Positions 12,613-23,165 of a stretch of 64,000 bases of DNA are shown piece after piece (the first letter of the stretch is position 1; each line of letters begins with the position of its first letter). The stretch lies in the NCBI GenBank assembly GCA_037157565.1, contig JAZHRO010000019.1, positions 18,784,001 to 18,848,000 on the forward strand, in the 5' to 3' direction. A program made the position numbers and the translations under genes. Origin of the DNA: Thalassia testudinum. Lineage: Eukaryota > Streptophyta > Magnoliopsida > Alismatales > Hydrocharitaceae. The notes beneath the pieces were generated by a model. The model searched no databases and was not told the origin of the DNA. It worked only from the letters and a program-made list of their open reading frames with translations.

Positions 12613-12702
12613 ATATAACAAACTCAAAGGAAGTTTCATCCCCGAAACTTGCGCTAACTAGGGTGTGGGAAAGAACAAAATATATATAACAAACTCAAAG
12701 AG
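12613..12702 (-). other. T1 end region: hairpin, duplicated motif, atypical polypurine region
   Basis: On the minus strand this holds TTTGAGTTTGTTATAT twice (near 12683-12702 and 12614-12630). Between them lies a perfect 7-bp hairpin, AAGTTTC-GGGGAT-GAAACTT (12631-12650). Plant chromoviruses usually have a G-run polypurine tract directly before the 3' LTR, and none is present here. The plus-strand Tekay element has the same arrangement at 45240-45325. Confidence 0.7.
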
Positions 12703-13173
12703 GACCGAAGCTGGTATGAAAAGACGTACCCACGAAAACTCTCGGTACCGCTCCCGCATCGCTGCCTCAAGCTCCCAGGTAGCCTCCTCGTACCGCTGGC
12801 TCCTCCACAAAACCTTCACCAGGGGTACTTGCTTTCGTCTCAGACTGCGGATGGCTCCGTCAAGAATCAGCACTGGCTGCTCGGGGTAGGTTAGGTCGTC
12901 GCCCACCTCGACGCTCTCATGGCACAGGATGAGACTGGGATCGGCAACATACTTCCTGAGGTTGGACACGTGGAACACGTCGTGCACACCAGAAAGCTGA
13001 GGAGGGAGGGCAAGCTTGTAAGCAACAGGTCCAACCGGCTCCAAGACCTCAAAGGGCCCCACAAACCTCGGCGCGAGCTTCCCTCTCACCCCAAACCGCT
13101 GCAGGCCCTTCATGGGCAAAACACGAAGGAAGACATGTTCCCAACCTCGAACTGCACCTCTCTGCGTTTCCAA
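12658..13173 (-). pseudogene. T1 integrase C-terminus and chromodomain
   Basis: This frame carries the end of the integrase and the chromodomain of a chromovirus. The GPFEVLE..GPVAYKL and HDVFHVSNLRKY motifs are the conserved integrase C-terminal module of Ty3/gypsy elements. They are followed by ILDGAIRSLRRKQVPLVKVL and a WR......EATWELEAAM segment, which is the chromodomain that targets integration to heterochromatin. The domain looks intact. The N-terminal residues of this frame are out of register with the integrase core, so a frameshift separates them. The frame runs past the expected stop into the 3' end region. Confidence 0.88.
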
Positions 13174-14130
13174 TCCTCGTAGCTCTTCTGCCTGCTCCTG
13201 ACAGTGCGGAGTCGCCTGTGAATCTACTCGACTACCTCCTGACTCTGATCAGCCTGGGGCCAACCTCCCACTTGGTCCCCACCTCAACCCAACTTAAGGG
13301 TGATGTACATCTTCGTTCGTACAGAGCCTCGTAGGGTGCCATGCCGATGCTCGAGTGATAACTGTTATTGTATGCGAACTCCGCTAGGGGCAAGTGCTCC
13401 TCCCAAGAGCCCCTTCAGTCCAGTACACAAGCACGCAAAAGGTCCTCAAGTGTCTGTATCGTGCGCTCAGACTGTCCATCCGTCTGGGGGTGGTAAGCTG
13501 TACTGAACTTCAATGGCTTCCCCAGAGCCTACTGAAACTCAACCCAAAACTGGGACGTAAAGCGGGTATCCCGGTCGGATATGATCTCCCGCGAAACTCT
13601 GTGTAGACGTACCACGTCGCGGATATACCTCTCTGCCAACTGTGCTGGTCCCATAGTGACTCGGATCGGCAAGAATCGCGCCGTCTTCATCAATCTATCA
13701 ACGATTACCCAGACTACGTCGTGTCCCCGCTGGGTAACCGGTAAGCCCACCACCAAGTCCATGGTGATGCTCTCCCACTTCCACTCTGGCACTGGAAGTG
13801 GCTGTAGCGGCCCTGCAGGCCTCTGATGCTTGGCTTTCACCCGCTGGCACACTAAACACTGCTGCACGAATTCACCTACATCCCGCTTCATCCCCCTCCA
13901 CCAAAACTCGCGTCTCAAGTCATGGTACATCTTCGTGTTTCCGGGATGTATGGTGAATCTGGAACCGTGTGCCTCAGTCAGGAGCTCTCTCAACAGCTCC
14001 TCGTCTCTGGGAACGCGCAGATGTCCCCTCAGGCGCAGCACCTGGTCGGTGAAAGAGAAGTCCCTCAGGTCTCCTGACAGTACGCTGTCGCGCAAGGACT
14101 GCAAGTACGAGTCTGCCATCTGTCTGTGAT
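13174..14130 (-). pseudogene. T1 integrase core (disrupted)
   Basis: The frame from about 14130 down to 13529 holds the integrase zinc-binding motif (HPGNTKMYH then CLVCQRVK) and the first two catalytic aspartates, in TMDLVVGLP and SDRDTRFTS. A TAG replaces a glutamine codon after WVEFQ at 13529. The stretch with the third catalytic residue ([13 protein letters not shown] motif, near 13440-13500) lies beyond that stop. A frameshift near 14125 separates it from the upstream RNase H frame. In a working element it would insert the DNA copy into the genome. Confidence 0.85.
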
Positions 14131-15633
14131 GATGCGATCTATCAGCTCTGGCCTCGTCTGTCGTGTCACAGTCACTGCCCCACAGTGCCCCCGTAACTCT
14201 AGGGGTCGCCAATTGCCCATCTCCTTCAAAAGGCTCCAACTCTGCACCTGTAAACTGGCCAAGTGTGCAGGCGCCTTCCAGCTCAAGGCGTCAGCCACCA
14301 CGTTGGCCTTTCCCGGGTGGTAGGAAATGCTGCAGTCATAGTCCTTCAGGAGCTCCAACCAATGTCTCTGTCTCATGTTGAGCTCCTTTTGATCAAAAAG
14401 GTATCTGAGGCTCTTGTGATATGTGAAAATCTCGAAAGTCTCACCGTACAAGTAGTGCCTCCAGGTCTTTAGCGCGAAGACCACAGCTACCAACTGCAGG
14501 TCGTGGGTAGGGTAGCTATGCTCACGGGGCTTCAGTTGCCATGAAGCATAAGCGACAACGTGACCTCTCTGCATGAGCACACCCCCTAACCCCTGCAAGG
14601 AGGCATTCGTGTACACAACGAACCCACCACTACTGTCAAGGATGGTGAGCACTGGAGCCGAAGTCAGTCTCTCCTTCAGCTCCTGAAAACACGCCTCACA
14701 GGCATCTGTCCAAGTGAAGGGCATGTCCTTCCGGGTCAACTGTGTCATAGGACGTGCAATCTGTGAAAAGCCCCTGATAAATCGCCTGTAGTAGCCTGCC
14801 AGTCCCAGGAAACTGCGAATCTCAGTAACCATACGCTGTCTCTCCCACCTGAGCACTACCTCGACCTTGGCTGGGTCCACCGCCAAGCCATCTCCAGAGA
14901 TCACATGACCTAAGAAGGTCACCTCCCTCAACCAGAACTCACACTTGTTGTATTTGGCGTACAGCCTACGTCGTCTCAGTGTGTCCAGAACCATCCGCAA
15001 GTGCTGTCCGTGTTGCGTCTGATCTCGAGAATAGATGAGCACATCATCAATGAATACCACCACGAACTAGTCCAAGTACGGTCTAAACACCTGGTTCATC
15101 AGGTTCATGAAGGCAGCGGGGGCATTGGTCAGCCCAAACGGCATGACCAGAAACTCGTAGTGTCCGTACCGGGTGCGAAAAGCTATCTTGGAGACGTCTG
15201 CCTCCCTGATCCTCAACTGGTGGTATGCAGACCTCAAGTTGATCTTGGAGAATACTGTGGCACATTGCAACTGGTCAAACAAGTCGTCGATCCTCGGCAG
15301 CGGATATCTGTTCTTGATGGTGACCCTATTCAGCTGTCGGTAATCCACACAAAGGCGTAGGGTACCATCCTTCTTCTTCACAAACAGTACCGGGGCTCCC
15401 CAGGGAGATGCACTGGGCCTCACAAAGCCCTTCTCCAAAAGATCCTGCAACTGAGACTTGAGCTCTCGCAGCTCAAGAGGTGCCATCTTGTACGGTGCGG
15501 TGGAGATGGGGCTGGTCCCTGGTACTAGTGAGATCTCAAACTTGATCTCACGCTCGGGCGGTAGTCCTGGCAACTCGTCTGGGAATACGTCGGGGTACTC
15601 TCTGACCACCGGGATACTCTGGAAGTCTGCCAT
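14131..15633 (-). pseudogene. T1 reverse transcriptase and RNase H (disrupted)
   Basis: Two adjacent frames (15633-15067 and 15063-14065) form one RT/RNase H region interrupted by a TAG just before the catalytic loop. RT motifs are [34 protein letters not shown] and the FIDD catalytic box. RNase H follows with [13 protein letters not shown], where the usual TD is TN, and [10 protein letters not shown], where the usual TDHK is TYHK. Two conserved positions are therefore altered as well. The enzyme would copy element RNA into DNA in cytoplasmic particles; this copy cannot. Confidence 0.92.
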
Positions 15634-16355
15634 AAGGCTGGGCTATGCCACCACACAAGCTAGGAAGCCCTCACACCCCTGGCTCAAAAGTCTCACCGCC
15701 CGAAGTGTAGAAATGCACCTGAAGCCTCTGTCCACTGGCTGACCGTGGAACTCGAAAGAAGGCAACTCCGGTATGGAGAAGACGATCTTCCTCTCAAAAT
15801 AGTCCACCAAAGTGTGGTAAGCGGACAGCCAGTCCATCCCCAGAATAACGCCAAGTCCTCCATTTGTATCATAATCAGGTCAGCGAGAAGGCTCTGACAC
15901 CCAATATTGACCTCGCAACCAGTGTATACCTCCTCAGCTACAAACAGCTGACCACTCGGACCTCTAATCACGAACGGATCCTTTAACAGCATGTAATCCT
16001 GGCCCAAACTAACTGCGAAACTGGCTGCGACAAACGAGTGCGTAGCGTCGGAATCGAAAAGCGTGTAAACGAGTCTACCGGAAACTGAAACCATACCTGC
16101 CGCCACCGATCCCGAAGCTCTGGCATCCCTGTGTGTCAGGGCGTTGATATGCCCCTCAGCCCTAGGTGCGGACGAAGCAGCCACACTCTGCGTTGGACGG
16201 GTAGCTGCTGGCCGGTACCCTCCTTGTGACTGATGTCCTCCTCGTGCTTGGAACCTGCGGCCTCCTGCTCGCCCTCCAGTGCTCGGTGCCGGAAGCGTCT
16301 GCTGGCCTCCGGCCCTAGATGGGCAGTCCCTCCTGATTGGCCCGGCTGGCCACAC
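15634..16355 (-). pseudogene. T1 aspartic protease region
   Basis: The protease active-site loop is recognisable as LFDSDATHSFV, where the family has D-S-G. The glycine is replaced by aspartate, so activity is unlikely even without other lesions. A frameshift near 15850 moves the second half (WLSAYHTLVDYFERKIVFS and onward) to another frame at 15837-15643, which then leads into the RT. The protease would process the Gag-Pol polyprotein. Confidence 0.82.
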
Positions 16356-17367
16356 TGGTAGCAGAGGGGAACCCGACTCCCACCCTCAGTGGGTCCCTAC
16401 TGTCGGCTGGGCGGGGGTCCGGTGCTAGCGACTGGCCCCTGTCGAGAGCCCCCAAAGGCCACTGATGGCCCTACAAAACGTGACGGCTCTCCAGCGGATG
16501 CCATGTGTCTCCTCTCTCATAGGTCATAGTTGTCTCCACCACCCTCGAGAACGTAGGCAGCTTCAGGGGTTTGACATACCCCCGAATCGCAGGCCGGAGC
16601 CCCTTGGTGAACCTCCAAAGGCTCTCCTCCTCAGTGGCTACTGTTGTCGCTGCGAAGCGGGACAGCTCTAGAAAACGCGTGCGGTACACGCTCACGGTCA
16701 TCGTCCCCTGGCGGAGAGTGTGGAACTCCCGCCTCCTATGGTCCTGCCACGTCTGGGGAAAGTACTGCTCACAGAAGAGGGTGACGAACCGGTCCCAAGT
16801 CGGCTCATCCCTCTCCTGTCCCCTGACCGCCCTCCACCACCTGTGTGCCGCACTCTCTAGCTGGTACGTGGCAAAGGCCACGCGGCACTCCACTGGGGGG
16901 TGAAGGGTGTCGAAAACCTTCTCGATCTGCTTGAGCCAGTCCTCTGCCTCGGTCGGGTCCTCATCCCCCTTGAAGGAGGGGGGCTTCAACTTCTGGAACT
17001 GCCCGAAAAGCTCGAAGTGGCACTACAGTGGAGATGCTAGTGCACCTCTAGGTAAAGGTTCCTCGTGCACAGAAGTGTCGGAGGAAGGTGGGGGTGGTGG
17101 CGGCCCATCCCCTCCCCCGCGTCCAGCGCCGCGTCTGTTGCGTCGTCCCATAGAGGACTCCCCCTCCGCAGCCCCAGGGGGAGGCGCTCAGGGCGGTGGG
17201 TGCAGCTCCTCTCGCACTATATCCCGTATCAGCTGGGTGAGGTCCTAGGCCTGAATGGCCGGGAGCAGTGGTTGGTCCACTGAGACGTCGGCCGCAATAC
17301 ACCCACCTTGCCGACCTCGTCCTCGGCCGCACCCGTGGCCCGCCTCGCTAGTCCCGCGACGAGGCAT
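16323..17367 (-). pseudogene. T1 gag
   Basis: The likely start is the ATG at 17367, opening with MPRRGTSEAG and an RG-rich stretch. That frame has in-frame stops before the well-conserved capsid part (16989-16471). The capsid shows PPSFKGDEDPTEAEDWLKQI, a YQLESAAHRWW block and an EFHTLRQGTMTVSVYRTRF block, typical of retrotransposon Gag. The zinc knuckle (16323-16363) has lost one base relative to the plus-strand Tekay copy, which destroys the CCHC pattern and shifts the frame. Confidence 0.85.
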
Positions 17368-17535
17368 CTCCTGCAAGGAGACGCGAAACAGAACGGAAAC
17401 ACGTCAATATGGAGCGATATCCAACAAAGCAGTCTAAGAGCTCATGTCAAAAGAACGCTGTGGTGGCTACTCTAGTTACAGACACGTGAATTTGGTTATT
17501 TTCCAGTCAGTTGGTTCACTTCTCGGGACGACCTT
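17368..17535 (-). other. T1 untranslated leader between PBS and gag
   Basis: This short leader has no conserved frame. It corresponds to 40321-40484 of the plus-strand Tekay element. Confidence 0.6.
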
Positions 17536-17547
17536 GCTCTGATACCA
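17536..17547 (-). other. T1 primer binding site (initiator tRNA-Met type)
   Basis: The minus strand reads TGGTATCAGAGC, complementary to the 3' end of plant initiator tRNA-Met. It lies three bases inside the 5' LTR. This primes first-strand DNA synthesis. Confidence 0.95.
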
Positions 17548-19731
17548 TCTTGTAACGACCCGATTCCCGAATCCCTATGAGACACAAGAATCGGACCGAC
17601 TCGACTAATCCCAAGACCCAGTCGTCCAACGAGAAAGTAACCAAAAGAGCAGTAAAATAAACCACATTCACCATGTATATAACTAGCAGTAACAAAATAC
17701 AGCAGTAGAGAAAAGAAATACTACAGTATACACCACCACAACAGTAGAGAAATAAACATATACATAAACATGAATCTTACAATAAAGAGAGTATAGGGGG
17801 AAAACAAAACTACTCACAACAACAGTAAAAAGTACAGAAGGTACTACAGGTAACCCTACTGGGCTCTACTAGGCCCAGCGCCCTCCGTAGCCGCTGACTC
17901 TGGCTGCTCAACACCTGGTCCTGAAAAGGTAACAAGGGTGACACATCAGCGAAACGCTGAGTAGAGTGGCAACTAAAAGCTAGAAGAAGTAGTAGAGTGG
18001 ATAGTAGCTGTTATACTTTTACTTTCTTCCTTTATACTTTTCCATTTATTCACTATTGATTTATTCTTCAGATCCTTCTCTTGATCTTGAATGTTCCTCG
18101 TGGGAACGATCTTGATTGCAGTCTTTCCCGAAAAGTAGAAGTAACACGTGGTGCTCTCCTGGCCGGGAGAGTCCCCCGTGGTGGTCCTACCCTTAGTCAA
18201 CCACCCCAAGGTCGCTGTTAGACGTAACGGTGACTACAGCACGTGCGATAAACGCACGGGTAGTTACCCCGCACTGGCACGCGATCAGTCATTTTCGTTA
18301 ACGGGTGCGCCCAAAGCACAGCACGGAACCAGTATAGGGCAGATCCCTCTCAGTAACAGGGGTCCAGCCCCTCCGCAGTAACCAAACAGGGGTCTCGCCC
18401 CTCCACAGTCTGCGCACCCTCGCCTGACTACCCTGGTTTGCCCAGTGGGCCTAACAAGTCGGTGTAGGAGAGCTAGCAGAACCCCAGGGCCCGTGGGGTA
18501 GCTAGTGCTCTCCCTACACTAGTAGCCCTCTTCCGTACTGTGTACACGAGGGCCAAAAGTCGGTACAAAGTGGCCAGTCCTAACCCCGGGTCCCTGGGGC
18601 GGCTAGCTCCGCTCTGCACTAAATAGGGGGACAGTCGCTCTCCTTGGTACTCCGTACTCAAGGGCCAGCTCACTTCCCCAATCTATTCCATTCACTTTCC
18701 AGGAGTTCTACTCCTAATTCCCCGTAGGGTTCAGGCTCTTTTAACTCAGCCAACTTAGGTTTCACCGTTCCAGGTTTATGTCCATACCATTCATGTTCTC
18801 ATCCGTAATTATCCATTTATAACAGGTAGCTGTTAACCAATTTACAGGTAGTTATCATTTCCTTTCCACTTTTCCAAGACTGCAATGTATATATTCAACT
18901 AGTTTTCCAGTCCTAGGATTCATGCCATACCCTAGGATCTATCATTCAATCTAGTTTTCCAGTCCTAGGATTCATGCAATACCCTAGGATCTACCATTCA
19001 ATCTAATTCCTCAGTCCTAGGGTTCATGCAATGCCCTAGACTCTATCAATTGTTTCATAATTGTACAAATCTTGTTAAATAATTTAAAGGGCCACTCTAC
19101 CTGCGAAATCGGGAGTACTGGGGGCGTGGTCGGCAATCCCGCGCGCCTCCGCAACCCCCTGAGTTACAACGGAACGGGGTCCTAACACAAGGATCAACAC
19201 AAGGAGTTTCTCATAATGGTATACAATTGCTGTAAACAGGTAGAGGAAATAAATCTGGAACGAACGCAACTTGAAATGCGGAAAACGGACTCTGAACGGA
19301 CCCTAAACGGGCCAAAAACGACGAGTCTGTCCAAAATCAGACATCTGGAACTTCTTCCAGATGTCTTAAAACGTCGATCATGCCATACCTTCTTCTGCGC
19401 AGTCCTTTAGATGTCCAGAAGCTCGCTGGATCATCTGAAGTCAGTTTCCAGACGTTCGATTGTCACCCCGGACGTCTAGAGGACCTCTCCGTCGTCTGGT
19501 ACTGTGGCCAGACATTTGATTCGCGTGGGATGGTGAGCCCTCGCGCCCTCCCGAACAACACCTGCGCACACATGCATTCGCTCTCATCACGAAAAGGCGC
19601 AGAAGAACGTGGCGGACGGCTGCATGGCCGTACACGCGTAAAAAGGAGAAGGTAGGAAATTATTGTACCTATCAGATGTCTGGACCGTCTTCTAGATGTC
19701 TTCGGCGTCGTCTGGACGTAGGTCCAGACGT

Positions 19732-19760
19732 CTGATTCTGGAAAATTTTCCCAGAATCAG
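19732..19760. other. Palindrome in the T1 5' LTR
   Basis: CTGATTCTGGAAAA and TTTCCCAGAATCAG pair at all but one position. It corresponds to the perfect palindrome at 12078-12106. Confidence 0.8.
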
Positions 19761-20026
19761 GACCCGGTTCGCTCTCCTCCCACGATGCGCGGCCGCGCCA
19801 CGCCGTGTCTGCTTGCTGCCCGAGCTGCAGCAGCCCCTCCACAACACCCCACGCCCGCAGCTCCCCCGCCGGCCTGCTCTAGTTGCCCCGGAAAGCTCAT
19901 ACCCTCGCGGTCGAGCTTCTTCCTTCCTCTCGTAGCACTCCTCCCCGCTAGCTCACGCTCTCGCTCGCTCGCAGGGAGAAGGAGAAGATGAAGGCGAATG
20001 GAGTGAAGGTGAGGGAGAGGGGAGCA

Positions 20027-20034
20027 TTTTATAA
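20027..20034 (-). promoter_or_regulatory. TATA box of the T1 5' LTR
   Basis: The minus strand reads TTATAAAA. It lies at the same place as in the 3' LTR, upstream of a CT-rich leader. Confidence 0.55.
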
Positions 20035-20255
20035 TGCAGCCGCAAGGAGAGAGAGAGGGACATGCGGTGCCTGCAGGGAGAGAACGCGAAGACAAAGGCG
20101 GCGGGTTCAGTCTGCGCGTGCAGGTGCGCAAACGCGAACCCGTATGTCGAAAAAATTTATTACCAGACTTCTGGGAAGGGTTCCAGACGTCTATCCAGAT
20201 GTCTGGGCCACTTCCAAGACATATTAAACTACGTCTGTTGCCCACGTTCATAACA

Positions 20256-21317
20256 GCGCAGGAGTGTGCACGCGCAGGCGCGCACTGGAGGGAGCGGTGT
20301 GAGGGCGTAGCGCACCGCGCTGCATGCCAAGGTGAACGCGGGTGAAGAAGTGGGTGCTAGAGTAGACGTAGCGGGTGCGAGCGTACGCGGATGCAAGCGA
20401 GCGGACGGGCTGGCGACGGTTACTGCTCGGAGAGAGAGCGCGCGGTGACCGGATAAGTGAGAAACTTTCCGGTCACCGCACTGTAGCTACAATGTCGTGC
20501 TCTCTAGCATGAACAGTAGCTACAGTGCATTCTCGGCTCGCACGACCGGCTGTGGCTGGTTCTGCATGTGCGGGTGCTGTGGAGCGGGCCTGCGTGCGTG
20601 GAAGGAGCTGCGTCGGCTGCTGCAGGGGCGCACGGTGGCCTGTGACGGGCGAGAGGCTGCTGCGCCGTGCTGTTGCTGCTGCTGAGCTTCCAAGCTTGAG
20701 TCTGTGGCAATGGTGGAAGTGCTTGAACGTAGAAATAGAGGGTGGAATCCACCACGCCCACCTGCTCTTGGATGAGCTGGGCGGTGGTGGGACTCACAGT
20801 GGTGGTCGTGGACCACTGTGAGCTGCTCCTGCCCGCAGCGTGTCTCTTCAGTAGGAAGAGGGGCTGCGTATGGAGGGGAGAGGGGAGGAGATGGCCTGGA
20901 GAAGGAAGGCTGCTGTGTGTGTTGTGTGGACCAGGCCCCTTGCGCAAGGAAGCAAGGAGGGCTTTTTAAAGGAGAATGAGGCATGCACAGCCATGCCCTG
21001 GGCGTGCATGCCTAGCCATGCAGCGACAGAGTATGCAATGGCAGAGAATGGCGCGAAGAAGAGCAAGCCATTTCCTGCAGCCGCGGAGATGAAGAAATTC
21101 AAAGCCAATAAAAAAAGTGAAGATGGTGAATTTGTGAGGCAGCACTTGAAGAATATGTTACTTACAAGGCCAATTTATTCACTCTCCTCCCCTCTCAAAT
21201 AAATGCATGCATGCGTTTATTTTTACAAATGCAACTATGGCTACCTAATATACACTGGCAATGCTAGGAAATAGCACAGGATGGTACAATTGTTGGTGCA
21301 TTTTTGCTGTGCAATCA
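20256..21317 (-). mobile_element. Solo LTR, right part (5' end of the LTR)
   Basis: This is the continuation of 8789-9987 beyond the nested Tekay element. It ends in GTGCAATCA followed by the TGCCT duplication. On the minus strand a TTTAAAAAGC box (20961-20970) is a possible TATA element. The middle is GC-rich and holds two adjacent hairpins at 20442-20528. The many overlapping frames in 20500-21100 show no domain. Confidence 0.8.
20442..20528. other. Two adjacent perfect inverted repeats
   Basis: GCGGTGACCGGA (20442-20453) pairs with 20468-20479. GCACTGTAGCTAC (20478-20490) pairs with 20516-20528. A small TGCT-CTCT-AGCA stem sits inside the second loop. The two stems overlap by two bases. 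Confidence 0.9.
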
Positions 21318-21482
21318 TGCCTATTGCAAGTAATTTACTATAAAATAAAGTAAAGAATTGGGAGGCCTTAAAGGTTGTTTTCCTTTACTTATAACCACTA
21401 CCAATACGAAGTCACTCTGACCAAATATAATTGGTTAATCGTGATATAACAACTAATTTACAAGTATATTTTTTATTACATT

Positions 21483-21498
21483 ATGAAAGGATATATAT
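21483..21498. other. SINE target site duplication, left
   Basis: It matches 21767-21782 with one mismatch. The empty site in copy 1 differs only at the same position. Confidence 0.85.
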
Positions 21499-21766
21499 AT
21501 ATTTTTTGAAACATTTTTTTATAGGGGAGGGAGGGGGAGACCCCACCCCTCCCCAGGGACCTCGAATTTCTCGCTTGCCACAAAGCCACTCTATGATTTC
21601 ACGGCCACTCTCCGGCGTCGTGTCGAGGCGGGGCAACATCAGCGATGCGTCCCCCATGAGGACACTATATGCATATGGGCAAGCCACGGGGATTCGACCC
21701 CGCACACCCCGCATAGGGAGTGCCTTATGGGGAGAAGGCGCACCAACTGTGCTACCCCTGATCCCC
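21499..21766 (-). mobile_element. tRNA-derived SINE
   Basis: On the minus strand the insert starts GGGGATCAGGGG. It has a Pol III box A (TAGCACAGTTGG, within 21737-21756) and about 36 nt later a box B (GGGTCGAATCC, within 21688-21701). It continues through a tRNA-unrelated body and ends in an A-rich tail (ATAAAAAAATG). It is flanked by 16-bp target duplications, ATGAA.GGATATATAT, and is absent from the matching site at 4578-4595. It encodes no protein and depends on LINE machinery elsewhere. I cannot assign a named SINE family. Confidence 0.9.
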
Positions 21767-22659
21767 ATGAATGGATATATATTAATGTGAACAATGTTTG
21801 TTGTAAAGTTAATTTGAAATAATAATTGAACATAGAGAAATTAATGGTTAAATTCTATGCTCCAAATTTTTGAGAAAGAGAGAAGTCCTTTTTATTTTCG
21901 AATCGGTAATAACGTGACACATCAAATTCGTCTATTTTATATCAACTACTTTATTGAATCTTAAGGGAAAATTTTCACCATTAATGCTAACAAATGCACC
22001 AGTTCCACCCAATAAGTGAACTAGCACAATTTGAAACAAGTTGAATAAGAAACATGTGGTACGGTATGAAGATGGAAATGCAAACCTGAAATAATAATAA
22101 CACTTAAAGAGTTCTAGGTTGTTGCTTCAGCTAAGTAATACGTAGTGTACAATTGGCCATGACATACACTTAAGAGTCATTGTCCAAACAATTGAACCAT
22201 AAAATGAAGATCAAAATACTACCTAAGCTCAATAGAAGTTTAGAAATGTGTACAACTCAAAGTTAATTTGTAAAGAAACAAGTTCAATCCATAGTAATGC
22301 AACTGAAATCAAACATAATGCTCTTGAAGAAAAGATATATGAAGCACATACATACAACTAGTTGCTTGCTATTGACGAGGCTAGATCATGGTTTTAAAAG
22401 AGATGTTACGTTGTAGTATAGATGAAATCACCTCGAAAACAAATAAGAATTTATTACTTGAAAAACTAAGTATCCGAGGTCGAACACAGGGAGTAAAAGG
22501 AATTTATTCACTAATCTCAATGATGTAATTGAACACTTAGAGTTACTCAAAACTTAATTCAGAGTATAAATGCAAGAATTTAAGAATCAAAATTGTAGCA
22601 AAATTAGAAGAATTGGACATCTGATTATAGAATCAGACGTCTTAAAAAGATATCTCTCT

Positions 22660-23165
22660 TTTTAGCTCTTATTCCTTTGTTCTTCTTCAGCCTTCTCTTT
22701 TCTGCTTTCTTGCTTTCTTTCTTCTTCTCTTTGCCTTTGGCCATTCGCCTCTCTTCTTCCTTGTCTCTTCTTTGCAACTCCTTTCTTTGCTTTAGCCTTT
22801 CTTCTTTCTCTTTCTTTGCACAGGGCCTTTCTCCTTCTTCTTCCTCTGCGGTCTTCTTCTTCTGCCTTGTTCTTTGGCCTTCTTCTTTCCTCTTCTACTC
22901 TCTTTCTTTGACTTTGACTTTGATTTCTTTCTTTCTTCTTTCCTGTTCAGCCGCACTTCTGCTATAGTGCTTGTCCTTCCTTAGATTCTACCTTTCTTCT
23001 TCTTCCTTTTCCTTAGCTCTCCTCTGACTTTCTCTTCTTCTCTTTGGCCTTCTATTTCTTTCTTTTCTTCCTTCCTTCTTCCTTTCTGCAGCTAAGTGTC
23101 CTTCCTTCCCTGCTTACCTTTACCTCAGCTGTGTCTTCCTCTTCCTTCTTCTTCCCTACACACAG
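22660..23165. repeat. Pyrimidine-rich CTT/TTCTTC tract
   Basis: About 500 bp of plus-strand pyrimidines (purines on the sense strand of the LTR). It is equivalent to the GAAGAA-rich tracts at 27720-28010 and 38665-38995 and the CTT-rich tracts at 51640-51910 and 63010-63260. The leucine/serine/phenylalanine-rich frames here are low-complexity artefacts. Confidence 0.9.

Larger units (their letters stand above)
9988..20255 (-). mobile_element. Tekay/Del-type chromovirus, complete but defective (element T1)
   Basis: The element is 10,268 bp long, with LTRs at 9988-12612 (3') and 17551-20255 (5'), TG...CA ends, a near-perfect 5-bp target duplication and a tRNA-iMet-type primer site. Gene order on the minus strand is gag, protease, reverse transcriptase, RNase H, integrase, chromodomain, as in Ty3/gypsy chromoviruses. 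The LTRs differ at many positions, mostly transitions, and by one indel of about 80 bp. This insertion is therefore clearly older than the Athila insertion at 25454. Stops and frameshifts in gag and pol make it non-autonomous. It lies inside the solo LTR. Confidence 0.95.
17551..20255 (-). repeat. T1 5' LTR
   Basis: The LTR is 2705 bp with ends TGTTATGAAC...GGTCGTTACA on the minus strand. It has about 80 bp near 19395-19490 that the 3' LTR lacks, including further GACGTC-type sites. It would drive transcription of T1. Confidence 0.95.
21318..22383. repeat. Tandem unit, copy 2, right part
   Basis: This continues copy 2 after the solo LTR and matches 4413 to about 5178. It is interrupted by the SINE and ends where the minus-strand Athila-type LTR starts, near 22384. 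No gene is visible. Confidence 0.88.

Noticed and set aside
20497..21202. Several cysteine-, glycine- or proline-rich frames in the solo LTR.
   Set aside because: They overlap on both strands in GC-rich DNA without domains or conserved starts.
21688..21756. A tRNA gene on the minus strand.
   Set aside because: Boxes A and B are present, but there is no paired acceptor stem or cloverleaf, and the unit has a long non-tRNA body, A-rich tail and target duplications. It is a SINE.
22677..22967. A serine/leucine/phenylalanine-rich membrane-like protein.
   Set aside because: It is the pyrimidine tract of an LTR; equivalent tracts in the other LTRs give similar frames.
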